Shown in pieces: positions 35,226 through 48,766 of a DNA stretch of 64,000 nucleotides. Position 1 is the first letter of the stretch, and every line of letters begins with the position of its first letter. A program made the position numbers and the translations under genes. The stretch covers positions 27,575,371 to 27,639,370 of the forward strand of contig OZ020487.1 of the NCBI GenBank assembly GCA_963971405.1. Direction: 5' to 3'. Below the pieces are notes generated by a model. The model did not search any database, was not told the DNA's origin, and saw only the letters and a program-made list of their open reading frames with translations. The stretch is from Psococerastis gibbosa. Its lineage: Eukaryota > Arthropoda > Insecta > Psocodea > Psocidae.

Positions 35226-38200
35226 TTCTTCTTACAGGAATCTGATAAAATAAAATAAAACAGGCTTTCCTCTTAACAACAAATTGACCGCACGAGTCAT
35301 AGCATTCTCTTTCAATATTTTGGTAGATTATAGTTGCTTAATAAAATGTATCCTCTAGCAGTACTCAGGCACGGAGGTTTAATCTACCACGGTTTTCGCT
35401 CCGAGCTCAGTACGATAATTAGACGCAACTAATAACGATTTTTACATTCCCATAACTCATACAACATAATAATTAATGCAATACAAAAGATGAGTTAACA
35501 GTTAAGTCCGAGCCATAACGAATGCTATTAACAAGCATATTGAACTCAACTTAGTAGAATTCGCTACGGTGTTCCTAATGTAGTTAACACATCAATAGGT
35601 TGTCCAACACGCATGACTAACGCTAAGCCCATCCCTCATAAACGCAAACCATATGCACGCTGATCCAACAACAATGAATGACGAGGCATAAGTCCCGTCC
35701 CGCGGTCGGCGATTTCTTAGATGAGCGGCAAGGTCTCTGGGAAAGAGCCCTAAAGGTTAATTAGTCCTTAAATTACCACTAACGATCCGCAGTTACTCCT
35801 CGATCTGCTGCCTCCCGGTGTGCCTTCGGTACATAACAACGTCAATGTTTGGTAATGCCTGATTGCGATCGATCAATTTCGGCTTTTTTCTCGGCAACGA
35901 TGAGATTACTAGACCCACACCAAACTGATCTGCTGATACTGAAAATATTGGAATTGGACCAATCAATTGGGACCAATGTATCCTTGAGTCTTTTTTGTAA
36001 TTACTTCTATTGTTTTTCTACACTCTAATTAGGTGGCGCATGGTAATCGGATTCACCTTCTATTAATTCACCTTCACCATCTGCTTGCAGAAGTTGCTGA
36101 GAAATAGCATCGAAGCTCCCAACAGGAACGAATAACATAATATATGCTGTTCATTGTGGCAATGGTATTAACATAAAATAAGAGCATATTATGTGAGTCT
36201 TCAGAATGGGGGCTGGAATGCTGGTAGCAGATATTCCACCAACGGCAAGTTAATTGCCATTTATTTCTGTTATCTACTGTACAGTATCTAGCCTTCGATT
36301 TGGAACCTCCAACATGACCAGATCGGTTATTCCTAAATGAAATACATTGGAACAGGGACCCCAGCGCGGGCAAAACAACAAGAAAGTAATGAAAGTGATC
36401 GGTAGTCACTCTGTTTTCCACCAACGAAGGACTCTGCTCCAGGCAGCAAGATCCCGCAAAGTGAAACAAACGCCCCTTGTGAACACGACCTCCTAGAGTG
36501 TCATCGATATTCATGCCGCAGTAACATCTAGTATTCGAGCTGACTGATAGTGTGTGTTAAATGAGTTAAAGACGTGTAGCTAATATTGACGACCATAATG
36601 CGTTTTCCTGATGCACCACCGGCTTCAATTCATTTATGCAGTCTCACATTTGTTTCTAGTCCCTGGTTTTTCTCCACTTTCACCAGCTTTCTTTAATTCT
36701 TCAATAGCGACATTCCCTGATATCTTGCTAATCCATACCCACAACATGCAAGTACGGTTTGCTTCTATATGACTAAAAATAAAATAAAAATGTGGGCTGA
36801 ATAGTTCTTCATCTTTCCGTTCCATTTCAGTTCCATTTCAGTTCCATTTTAAAGAATCGTGAAGAAATAAGTAGGTAAAGTAGAATTCAGAGGCATGGAA
36901 CTTACTTACTTACGTTGTTGTTGGAATCTCTGCCTTGTGAGAGTGACCAATTTGAATAAGCCACCCTACTGCTATTTGTGATAGCAACAATAACCATGAA
37001 AAAAATAGAGACTGCCAAAAAAACTGTCAGAATATGCTAACATTTGCAGGTCTGACAGTAAGTTGGCAAGTTTGTGGGATGATTATTGAGTGAGTAGTGA
37101 GTACGCAACGGGGACAATTGATACCCAGACTGTACCGGAGCAAAAAGAGGACTTAGCCCAGGGACTGACTATGCTAGATGAGCAATATAGGAAAGGTGTA
37201 ACCAGAGGGATACTTAGAGGTTACAAAAAGGAGGCGAACCTGGTTAAAATAAGCCAAAGTAAGTAAACTAAAGAACTCCTCCGGCCAAGTTGTTCCTTAA
37301 TAGGGCCATTACAGCTACCCAGATTGTACTCACTACTCACCTTTCATGAACAAATAGTGAAAAATTGAAAATTGAGATGGCACAATTTTTGGAAGATAGA
37401 ATGATTCTATAGATATAACGATTGTACCAAAGGATTACTAACCTAATTTACTCTAGCCAATCAACCATATTCCATTCAGGTTATTGATGATCTACGATGT
37501 CGATATCGTATGTATAGTACGGTTTGAAGATAGCGGTTGATTTGATTCACCACCAAAAACGAACGCATTTTTGAATTTCAGTGCTAAATACATTTTTTTT
37601 AAACCCGTGAAACAGAAATTTGTAAGTGTTTCGATGAAAGTGAAAAAAGGCTGCGTATATATAATGGCGCAATACAATGCAGATTTATTTGACTAGACAG
37701 TCACTTGTGCCAAGTGCGTTTAATTGACTAAGCACCGAAAACAAATAGCCCATGAATCAACACTCAGATGGCAATATCTTTTTAGTTTTTTTAACATTCT
37801 GTGAAACAGGCGAGTCATTGGTTTTTCCAAGAAATATTTTGGCACATTGGCAATCGTTTTTGTTTTAATTTCCTTATGTAAATTTATATACCGAGCAATA
37901 GCAAATAATAAAAATAAATAAAAGTCCTACTCATACAACGTTTCGTTCCATCGTGGATTAAATGTTATTTTAGAACTATTTGACCAAATAAAGGAAATGT
38001 AACACTGCATTTATTTTAATAAACAATTGCTGGTCGAACAGTAAACTATACTAAAATCATACCGGGATAGAGTGCAATTATTCGTTTTTGGAAAAATGGA
38101 CAGGATTGTTTTCAGATGCGGGTTTGACAGTGAAAAATTAAAATTCTTGCATTCGGAAGACTCACCAGACTAACGCAATGACTTGTACAGCGAGCGTTGC

Positions 38201-40976
38201 ATGTAGGTCACGAAAATTACATCAGAAAATTACACACAGTGCAAGAATTTATGGAAAAATGTGCAGAAGTATTTCCATAATGATCAGTAAACCATCAAAA
38301 GAGGAGAAGAGATGAAGAAAGCAGCAATAATGAAACCATTAGCAGCAGTAATTTCCCATAGCAATTAACACGTAGGTTGAATAAACTTGGATGCCATGTT
38401 GTTGGCCGGCTACTGAATGCCCGACAATGTATTCACAGTCATGCTCCATGTTTACCATACACTCACATCCAGGCTACACTAGTATAATCTTCTAATCTCG
38501 AGATAACCACTTTAAAGACTTCAAGTTATATTGTAGAAACAAACAGAGCTGGTGTCCATCAAATCGGTCAAACTTCAATAGACTTGTCAGTCCGGTAGGC
38601 CTTCCTACATGTAACTTGCCGAAGAATAGTAATAATCATCAGTAAAGTGTTGGTTAATGGGAATGAGTTCCTTGCAGAGCATTTTCCCAAGAGGAAAAAA
38701 AAATGTCATTGGATATGGCACTTCTACATATATCGAATTAATGTATTCTGTAACATTCATTGATATTGCATAAAAAACATTTCCAATTGAGAGGCGAAAG
38801 CTCTTCCACAGAGTAAAACTATAGGGATGAAATCTTCTGTAAACATACCCCTCTTTTTCCTTCGGTCTTAGTCGCTCGAAACTCTAAAAGTTACAACTGC
38901 ATGAGAATTAAGCCGGGTACGAGCCCATTCATTACAGGTACAAGCCAAATTGAAATGAAATCAAATTAAAATGCAATAAGTATAAGAAGCCTTTAAAGGC
39001 GGTGATCACGAAGAAGATTAACGTTATAATCCGATTGAGCCAAGCCATTTAATCTATATTCCCATTAACGGCTTATTATACCTGGTAAAAAAAAAACCAG
39101 TTATGCACAGTATCTACATGGACATTTGCAAGCCGGGTACCATGGTACCCTATGGGTTAATTGTATGAGTGGGCCGAAACTAAAAACAATTTTATTTTAT
39201 TCCTTTCTATCCTAAAACACATGGCAACTTCAAAGTTCAATGATGTCTGTTGTTCGAATGTTCGTCGGAGCAGCCCATAATGGAAAGCTTTTGTGAATTT
39301 TTCGAATATAATATTGTTGCGCTACATTCATGCACCAAAAAGTAACAGGACAAACAGTTTAATACTTTCAAACTATCGCATCGTAGCAATGATGAACCTC
39401 TCTCTATAAGTGGCACACATTTTCACTACATTCAAAAACTGTGTACATGTCAGTCTACGCTTTCATATTCAGAAGGCTAAAGTAAACTTCTTAAAAAGTC
39501 CACAAAGTATACAAACTCGTCTTAAAAGCTTCAAATAAAATTCTGTTGCAATGCAATACCACCCAGTACAAGGGAGCGGGGCCATAAAAATAAAAACCAG
39601 CTTAAGGCACATAATTATAATATTAAAAGGGGACTGTCACCTTAGACTAGTTTTACTGCCTACAGGGAGTTATTCGTATGCATTCCCTGTACTTTCTATT
39701 AAAAAGGTCCGCGCTACAAGATAAATTTTTTAAGGGGCTTGTCCTGCTGGAGACAAAGTACCCCCCGCCCCTCCTTCCCTCGTACCCCCATAGGCTCCCC
39801 GTACGATATTCGAGTCATGCCCCGTCTTTATTATCCACCTAATATTACTTTTATATCTTTTCCACCTTACTTTTTAAACCGTCTGTATATTTCTCCGACT
39901 CTTTTACCACTGGCTTTTATCTCGGAAGCACTTGCCAAGTTTACTGTCGTACGGTGTCAAATAGTGTAGAATATAGTCGCGACGGAAAATTATATAGTAA
40001 GTAGGTATGATGGACCATTTCAGAATTACAGTACAATGTTAGTACGGAAGTTTTTTTTTAAATGTTATGTTACGGAGGTCCTTGTTAGGGCTGTTGGGCT
40101 AACGCATACGTCAGCGAGCTAAAACTATAAAATGTTTCATTCAAAGTATAGTATACAGTATACATACCGGTAGTTAAGCTTCTATTTCTAATAAACAAAA
40201 GTTTGAAATCTTTGCAATAAAAAATTGCAGAAATTTTATAAATAATCGGCCCTAAACAACACATAAGTAATAATTCTTTAATACAATATCATATAACAAT
40301 CAGAATAAGACAGATTCAGTACAATACCGTAATTACTTTGAAGACATACATTTGCTGACACACAGAATAAGTAGGCTACTGGCAAATTATAAAGAATAGG
40401 GTACCAAGTAAAATAATTCTGCGGAATAAATGACTCCTATAAATCTCTAACTCTCACACCATCTTCAACATTTCTTCGACAGTTCAAATTGAATTTCCGG
40501 TTATCGAAAATGTGAAAAAATCTCATTTTTTAAAAGTAATACGTTACCCAATGACACTTAGCTAATTTTTCATCTCAGCGCAGCGTTAAAAATGGCCACA
40601 AAGTGAATTTGATATAATGTTAAAAATCTGACAGGCGAAATCAGTCTTGAGGAGAGCCCCATCAAGGTCGAAAGGCGTAATTACCAAAAGAAATGAGGAG
40701 GAGGGGATAGAATCTATCTTCATTAGGATTACGGTCTTCAGAGGGGGATTACAAGTTCCTCTGCAGCTTAGGCTTTGGAGTCAGCTATATTATGTGCCTT
40801 CTCGCTTATCTCGCCTCATTTATCACACAAACACGAATTTAAAAGGTGGCTCCATGAGGAGCGGGGGAAAAGATGCGGAAGCCGACACTAGACACCAGAT
40901 CAATAGGTAAATAAATAAACCCGTAATAATCCATACGCCAATCATTGTCAAATTTTTAGTTAGATTAAGTGCAACG
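35226..40976. other. Gene-less stretch
   Basis: No exon can be supported. A 146-codon minus-strand frame (36074-36514) has no domain I recognise. An 11-bp repeat (CAGTTCCATTT) occurs three times at about 36820-36850. A complex GC-richer island at about 35590-35840 and another at about 38930-39080 are discussed as possible regulatory sequence. Confidence 0.4.
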
Positions 40977-41101
40977 GCGGGTCCCATGAAAAGTCGCTGT
41001 AAGGAATACTGGACGGCACCGCAAGGTTCCAGTGCTTGGTTGTGACCTGGAGTATTTCTTACTGAGACTTTTCAAGCGATCGTAGGAACGACCCTTATTA
41101 C
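40977..41101. mobile_element. Harbinger-like MITE family 4, copy B
   Basis: Left part GGTCCCATGAAAAGTC, then GAATACTGGACGGCACC. Right part GGAGTATTTCTTACTGAGAC, then GGAACGACCC, followed by TTA. The right end complement GGGTCGTTCCTACG matches the left end of copy C. About 120 bp, non-coding. The TTA next to the end fits a PIF/Harbinger 3-bp duplication, but the left flank has decayed. Confidence 0.6.
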
Positions 41102-41680
41102 TATAGTTACATGACCCATTTTAGGGGAACCTCTTGACCTCTTGAGCAGGTACATCTAGGCTACAAGGAAATGTTTTCGGCTTGATTTTGTAGCTTTCAA
41201 CAATATTAAATAATTAGTAGGTAAATTTAAATAATAGTGAATGGTCGGTTGTTAAAATTTTGTAGGGCTTATTTCTTTTTTTCATTAGGCAACGTCTGGT
41301 ATTTACAATTAATTTTTGAATTAATTAGCTATTTGTTTTAGTGCCTGGCACCCGGGGAGACGTCACGCAATAATTCCAACAGGGGGTGTCAATCATTTTT
41401 GCTAGGGGATCATTACAATATGGCGCCCTTTGAATTACTTGTAGAAAGAGGTCGATAACTGAAAAAGGTCCCCTTATCTACCCCTATTATTAGACAGCCT
41501 GTGTGATGCTAATGTTTTTATATGATTTAATTTATGATAACACAGCAATTGTTTAATAAGTGCACTCAGCTATTGTAAAATACAATCAAACCGGGATATG
41601 CCCATCATCAGCTTGCGTTAACCATTGATACCATTGAAAAAGCGGAGACTTCAGAAGGCCGTGGAGGATCTATTGAATAG
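41102..41680. other. Gene-less stretch
   Basis: AT-rich. A short frame of 39 codons (41622-41738) runs into the tandem duplication that follows and is described there. Confidence 0.35.
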
Positions 41681-41909
41681 GGCGGGAGATGAATTAGAAA
41701 TTGTGAGGCAGAATTGTGAAACCAAGACCAAGAAACTATAAAAGGGAGGGAAGCTAAATATTATTGGTAAATTTGTAAAATTCATCTAAATCGGCGGGAG
41801 ATGAATTAGAAATGGTGAGGCAGAATTGTAAAACCAAGACCAAGAAACTATAAAAGGGAGGGAAGCCAAATATTATTGGCAGATTTGTAAAATTCATCTA
41901 AATCGGCGG
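41681..41909 (+). repeat. Two-copy tandem duplication, 112-bp unit
   Basis: The unit beginning GGCGGGAGATGAATTAGAAA starts at 41681 and again at 41793, and a third start (GGCGG) appears at 41905. The two units differ at only a handful of sites. The first unit closes a small frame that starts after a stop at 41619-41621 and reads KKRRLQKAVEDLLNRAGDEL then EIVRQNCETKTKKL, ending in TAA at 41739. This is a charged, helix-like string that could be an exon or retrogene remnant. I do not recognise it. Confidence 0.8.
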
Positions 41910-42430
41910 TAGGCAGTAGATTTTCTCAACATATTGGCAATTTTGGAATGAATTTCTACTACAGTGTAATACTAAAAGTGATTCCGTAGGAAGCTTGTAG
42001 CTGTTCACCTGGTCCCAATGAATATCATAGGCCATGAGCTATAATCTAGCCCTAAATAAATTTTCAAAAAAATACTCTTCCCAGTTGAAGCGACACAGGT
42101 GGTATACCTGTCGGGGTGTGGCTGCCGGTTGCTGCGCCTCACCAGTTCAGGTTAATTTATGATGAATTGTTCCCACTTCCCTTTCCGGTGTCTCAGCTGT
42201 AATTAATAACACCCACTGCTTGTCACCAGCCCAAATTGTCCCCAAGACAAAAAAAGTCACCATCCGTGATATTAAGTCATCTCATTTAAATAGGCAACCG
42301 CATCGCTTTCAAATAAGTCTCTTCCATTGAATGGTAGGGCTTATTGCTCCTTTCATTAGGCTCCTTCCACATTGTCTGAATTTCGCCAGCCTGGAAATGG
42401 TCGCCAAAATATTAATAGCTGAAGTAACCG
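41910..42430. other. Gene-less stretch
   Basis: Mixed composition. CGACACAGGTGGTATACC with CTGTCG at about 42091-42113 is an imperfect palindrome. No gene was seen. Confidence 0.35.
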
Positions 42431-42507
42431 GCAGATTTTGATCAGATTTATGCTCAGTTTTTCTACCCGGAAGATTTTGGTCAGATTTATGCTCAGTTTT
42501 TCTATAA
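42431..42507. repeat. 40-bp tandem duplication
   Basis: AGATTTTGATCAGATTTATG followed by CTCAGTTTTTCTA at 42433 recurs at 42473 with one substitution (AGATTTTGG). The period is 40 bp, in about two copies. Confidence 0.85.
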
Positions 42508-42879
42508 GTCACAATCCTCGCAACAATATAGCGAGAGTAAGTCAAGCCAATAAATAGTAATGATAAAATAAAAATAATGGAATAGTGTACTAATGATGTG
42601 AGTACATGAGGCAATTTATATAAATTATAATTAAACTGAAAGAGAATCTGATATTTTGATAACTCCTTTTTCATGCTTCTTTGCCAGCTCCCCCAAATGC
42701 AGCAAATTTCAGCAGCAATGATGTAGGGCAACTATAAATGATGACGTGACGTAATGCTAGAAAAAACCTTCCAAGGAAACCATTTTCATTCATTTAAAGT
42801 TGCCCGAGGAACACGTTGAGGAATAATTATTTTCACTACATCCCAAACCTTTTTTTTCTATCGTGTCGGCACATGTCGG

Positions 42880-43240
42880 AGAAATGGGTCAGTAAATGGA
42901 AAAGGCTTGCCCCTGCTGAATTTTCGTTTCGGCTGTTGTGATAACGTCCATTCTATATTCATTGGACTGCCGACGACCAATTATTTCCCGAGCCGACTAA
43001 ATATGAAAGGAGCGCATCTCAACTCCATGAGGACAACCAACAACGGAAGCCCATAAAACCCGCAGGAGAATCGTTAATGGCGGGCTTTGTTAATGCAAAT
43101 CCACAAGCCAGCAATGAATCCGTACGTCTTTACGAGCCTCTCCATCGTCGGTTACCACGCGAAAAAGACACAAATCACCCCGCGACGAGGTGTCAGCTTC
43201 TACAATAAACTAACAAACCGCTTTTATGATCTATTACTCT
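42880..43240. promoter_or_regulatory. Candidate cis-regulatory island
   Basis: A 350-bp patch of complex, balanced-GC, non-repetitive sequence lies in AT-rich surroundings. It contains TTAATGCAAAT (POU octamer, 43090-43100), TTAATGG and several CG-containing words. It has no open frame and no transposon hallmark. This is the profile of an insect enhancer or conserved non-coding element, inferred from composition alone. Confidence 0.25.
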
Positions 43241-44640
43241 TTGAGGGTTGAAAGAGATACTAGAATATTCTTAGTGCATTTCACTAATAAACATTGTTCA
43301 TAGCCGAATGTATTTTCTAACGTTGAAAGCTGAATTACGAAGCAGGTAAACGATTCGTTAAGAATACAATAATAGTCTACTCTAGCTGAAGTATGAGTCT
43401 TACTTACCGTACTTTATATTACTTTTGGCACATTTTAGTGAAATTGAAACTCCTACCTTCCTAGGTCCTAGGTGTGTATATGTCATAGACCTTACCTGTA
43501 AAATAAAATAAACAAAATTAATTAGGAGACATAATATTATTGGGAGCTATTGTTATTAGAATAACATGAAGCTACGCTGCAGAAAATCGAGCGACTGAAA
43601 TAAAAATACTACAGTCAAGCCATTTGTAACCTATATATAAAATTGTAACCTATATACATATATATATAAATATAATAATATAATATATTATAATAACCTA
43701 TACCGATCTGGAAGTGTTTCCACCAAGGAATCCATGAATACGAAAAATTTTTAGTAGGTAGCCACATACTCTTAAATTTCGATTTACAATACTGCATGTT
43801 GAAAATTTTTAGTAGATAGCATACCTCCAGAAGCAGGCACTTTGCCATGCTAAGCTGGAGCGTATTTAACACCTGTCTTGATCAGTACTCGTGCAATATT
43901 TTTTTTTTCTTTTTAATGAAACAGTCTTCATCTTCGCAATATTCCAAATATAGTGTTTGAGTGGGAACTTTACTCATAGTACTGTATTTCTATTTTATTC
44001 CCCGACCCCTCACGGAAATACCTACTGTCTCTGAACCACCAGTGTCAATCAATTGATATGAATGAATGAAGAATGAATTAAATAAACTATTCATTCATTA
44101 AATCAATCAATTGTTATGTATCAAACCACTGATTTATTTATTTATTTATATTTACACGTATAACTGCAAAGCAGACGGCTACGATATTTGGATTTGGTGA
44201 AGCCAAGGTAGGCAGAAAATGTTGTCGTGAAGCAACCTGAAGATACAATTGGAGGGGAGAAGCCTTTCAAGTGCAAAAATAAAATATCTCATGAAATATC
44301 GACCATGCGGCTGTTAAGATTATCACATTGTTTCGCAGAAATGCTACACTTGGATAATAATGATGGCAATAATCGAACATAATTTGCGCAAAAAACGGTT
44401 GGAGTACGAAAATTGGCCAATCGGTGTTACTAACTACCACAATATATCAAAATGTAGAGAATTATTTCTTCTAAGAGATGCAATATTTTAAGATAGCTCT
44501 ATAATGAAGATTTTATGATAAATTCGACATTGCTAAAAAACGCGTAGTGGGAGGTGTCCGACTTGCTTTTAATCCGACCAATTTATAAACCCTTGACTTA
44601 TCACGGGACTGGCCAATAGGAGCCAGCAATAAATCAAGTG
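43241..44640. other. Gene-less stretch with TA-rich tract
   Basis: (TA)n- and (TAA)n-like sequence lies at 43630-43702. The word GAAAATTTTTAGTAG recurs at about 43742 and 43800. Otherwise nothing was recognised. Confidence 0.4.
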
Positions 44641-46830
44641 TAGTGCTATCATGTTAGACACTGGTTGTACCACGTGCTTCCGTAAATCACGTTCACACGG
44701 CCGTTCAAGCAAACCCCGTGCTGGCGAACGCCGCAGCACGCCCTGCCAACAACAACACCTTGTGATTCATTCACCAATCAATCCCAACATTAGACGTGAT
44801 TTCTGCTGTTACCACGCAACATTTAACGTAATAGCGCTGTCACATTAGATACAGAAATAACCTCAGCAGTCAATGCGGAGATGAGGGCAACTGTATGACG
44901 AACCCACGAATACCCTCATGTGACATTTTGAACTTATGTTCATTATAAAAAATAATAACAGTATATTTATATATTTTTTAAAACATCATTTTACAAGAGA
45001 AACTACTAGGCCTACATACTTAACTATAAAACTAATTCAGCACTCTTCTCAAATCTCAGATTGCTAACCCTATAGCGGGTACCACGCTTACATATACTGA
45101 CGGCTGTAAGGCAAGCTGCGTATAATATTTCTAGCTCTTAAGGCGGAGAGTGTAATCCAACCAGTCACTCCATCTCATGCGGGCCATGCCACACTTTAAA
45201 AAAAAAAATTTAAAATAATATATTGGAATCCTACATATTTTCATTCCAAAGGGAAATAAGTAAATTACCTTACTAAACTACCCTAGCTCTCAATTCTGCT
45301 CAAATAGAGTGGTCCCGATCGTCTGCTTTATTATACCCTTCGAAGCTTGGAAATTTAGCAAGTGTGGAACCTATAAAGTCACACTTAGGGTTTAGGGCTG
45401 TTCCCAACATCTCAGATAAAGCTACCGAAAGTGGAATCACCTCTACCAAAATTATGACGCAAAATGCTAATACAATCCATTTATGCTTCTTGCAGATTCC
45501 ATTTTCCGAAGCTGTCCCTACGTTGGTGAGAGCGACTGTAATTCTTATAATTATTACCAGCAGAAATCGGCTCGTTACAGTGGCCAGTTCAACTACTATA
45601 AAACACATAGGCCTACAAAATTTTACAGACAAGGTTCCTACACCAGTATATCCATTTGACTTTTAAACCTTTAACTTACATACTACGCTTCACATCGCCT
45701 GTTAAAAAGGCATCTACACAAAGACCATTAACATTGTTTCTCCACAATAAATATGATTTTTTCAACAGGATAAAAAATTAGGTTAAATTTTAAATAAACC
45801 TGATTTATGAATCAATGAAACCCGTGTGCTCTATTCGCAAAAAGTGAACACAGCGGAAATTTAAAAACGTGTATCTCTAAAAGGACTAAAAGGATTCAAA
45901 GCCCATATTTTATTTGGGTAAAATATATTATGTGTACCCCGTGAGTTTGTTTTTAAAGGCAGCTGAATTTTGATACTTTACCGTGTACCGGAGTCTGGTG
46001 TGGACTTGCTGATGTTGAGATAAAAAAAAAAATGGGATGATTTTTAATAAACTGCCTCTGGGATTATTTTTCCTTTTTAATGGGGGATGGCTGCTTAACT
46101 GTATTTTAACGAAGGGAGTACTGTGCTAAGGACCATATGGTAAAATCGATAGGCGATATTATCTTACATACAGCTTTTCTTGTATTAGCAGCACATGCCG
46201 ACCGAGGTATCAAATTGAACCCAATTGTTAAAAACCTCTCGGAAGCCTACTACCAGTACTTTGGTCAGTCTTCCTCTGTCCTCTAAAATCCCTTTCGTGT
46301 CTATTTAGTACCTTGGTCGGCGACCTCACGAAACAGGCTGTCTGGTCCCCAGAAAGTGTCAGCACTTTTGGGGCGCAGATGAAACAGCCATTCATTTAGT
46401 CACCACCGGGTCTTCCAGAAGTATGAGTGAAAGCAAGGCCCGAAGGGGCAGAGGCTACCTGCGTCTGGCCCTACGATTACGACTACCTATCATCAACGGT
46501 TTCGAATGCCTGGCGTTATTATATGCCATAATGACAATTTTATCTACAGCATCTTACACTATTGGAAAGTAATTATGTACCTGAAATACGATACATATAG
46601 AAGCAACTTGCATGGGATCTGATCCTGATCCTAGAGTAAGTATGTATGTTATGATGCTTTCAGACACATTGAACATGACAAAATTAACATGTTCACCAGC
46701 ATTCTACCTAGAATAATGGAAGAAAGATCTCCCTTATTGCGAAATAATTTTTTTTTTAAAATCATATACGATATATCGTAGGAGCCAAATAAAATACAGT
46801 GGAGGCTACAAAAAATTAAATGAAGGATCA
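44641..46830. other. Gene-less stretch
   Basis: A CpG-richer patch lies at about 44670-44840. Overlapping frames on both strands at 45300-45666 (110 codons minus with hydrophobic segments, 100 codons plus) have no recognised family. No gene is called. Confidence 0.35.
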
Positions 46831-48712
46831 TTCTTTATTAGAATAAATTTTTCGTAATACTGATCATACAAAAAAAGTTGCTATGTTCCAGATGTGGTAA
46901 AAATTTTCAGTGGTCCTAATCCTGTCAATTATACAATACAATAATTTGTAGAAATAAAATACTATGTAGGCTAATGTGCTTGAGGAATAAATTATGGAAG
47001 ATTTATTTTACCAATTACACTGCCTGCATCCTCGCTATTCATCATTATTATACCAATAGGTATATGAATATGATTCTTGTTAGCTTAACCAACAACTTCC
47101 AGCTGGTAATCTTGTAATTTCCGGAGCAAACAAGTCATCGTTTTCCGGAAACGAGAGAAGCCAGGACCTCCAAGGTACAAATCCAGAGGTGGGAAAAAAA
47201 ATCAAGACGCTCACAGTGGGGAAAAAGCCGTTCATCTCAATTCCCCCTAGCCAACATTTCTCTTCATCCAAGCGAGAACGTGAAAGGTTCTCGCTTAGAG
47301 ACCGGCCGGGAAATTGTTTTAAACAGGTAAAAAGGAAAGTTAGTTGGTCCGGCCTTTATTAACAAAGTTAGGCTCTTACTTTTCTTCTTTTCAACTCCTT
47401 TGAAAGTTTTGAAACTGCAAAATTTCATTTGGCGCGAATAAATGTGCCTTGCAGATAAAATCTATAGAAGGTCTGTGTAACTATCATAAGTCACACTGAC
47501 TCCTAGCCCGACCTGTGAACCAGACCATGCATCTCAGATTCTCAGCATTCTATGCGCGCATCTCTATACACGTACATTTGTTCTATTTCTGACCACCCTT
47601 TCACACAAAAATGCCGGGTTGTGCAATGGGGACATTACACCCTGAAGAAGACATGGGGACATTTCAATAAAAAATTCTGTAGTTTCTTGATTAAACAGAA
47701 CTGTGGTACTATCACAATGGAATAAAATTTTCCTTTGCCTTTCCATTGCGGCAGTCACCCTCGTATTTCGCTTACATTTTACAATTTACTGGGGCTTATG
47801 TCTTTTTTGTAATCCACTACACGTCAAATGTTCCTCCATTATAAATTATAGCTCGTCATGACACTAATACTTGACGAGTAACTTAATTTGGTGCCCTGCT
47901 ATAAGCTATGGCGCCAGTCTCCAATGATTACCATCAACCAATTATTATTTGCCCCACTAATTAATTTTTTTCTGAAGGGTTTTTTATCAAATCATTGTGA
48001 TGGATCGAACTATTATGATGACCTCTTCAAGATGGTTTCATTATCTTGAATCTGCAGTGAAATAAATAATCCAAAGACTGGGGTCCACTGGCATAATGTG
48101 TAAGGAAGAACATCTGCACATTGTATACTGACAGAACAATAAGTTGTAGTCAATCATTACTATGCTAAGTTTTGGCTACGTGTATTAAATCATATTTAGC
48201 CCAATTGTCCTTGTTCATTGTCACAGAGCCGTGAAGAATAGGTTTATGACGGATTTTATCGCAACCTACCAAGTTTTTATGGACCGTTCTCGGAGACATT
48301 ACGACCGCTTTCGTACCTTCTCTCGTATATATTGACACGTAAGTGTTCATTGCTCGTAACCTTCTTACTCATTGCCAAGTTTATTCTTACCAGAGAAGGA
48401 TTTAGGCCACTGACTACACAACAATCCCGTTTTGTATCTTCCTAACAGGGTGGGTAGCGCGATAACCTAGGGGTTTCCTGGCCCCTGCTTTCATATTTCC
48501 TGATTATTTCTCATGTATTATTGTACAATAACATATAACAGTTTAGCTATCCATATATGAAATGTACGCCTATGGCTGCAGTCCACCTCTGGTTGGTGTG
48601 TTATACGTGGAGCCTCGTAAGCCTACTGGCGCTCGCTGAGGGTATCAGCAGACGGCATCTGTTTTTAGATTGGAACCCAGAACGGTGATGGCCGCATAGG
48701 TTGACGATCGAG

Positions 48713-48713
<1 letters not shown>
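46831..48713. other. Gene-less stretch
   Basis: No gene or repeat family was recognised. The composition is AT-rich with moderate-complexity patches at about 47100-47330. Confidence 0.35.

Positions 48714-48762
<49 letters not shown>
48714..48762. repeat. (GA)n microsatellite
   Basis: An uninterrupted dinucleotide tract of about 24 GA units. Confidence 0.95.

Positions 48763-48766
<4 letters not shown>

Noticed and set aside
36074-36514. 146-codon minus-strand open frame
   Set aside because: No recognisable family or splice context; length alone is not evidence.
45300-45666. Hydrophobic 110-codon minus-strand frame overlapping a 100-codon plus-strand frame
   Set aside because: Both strands are open, so neither stands out; no membrane-protein family is recognised.
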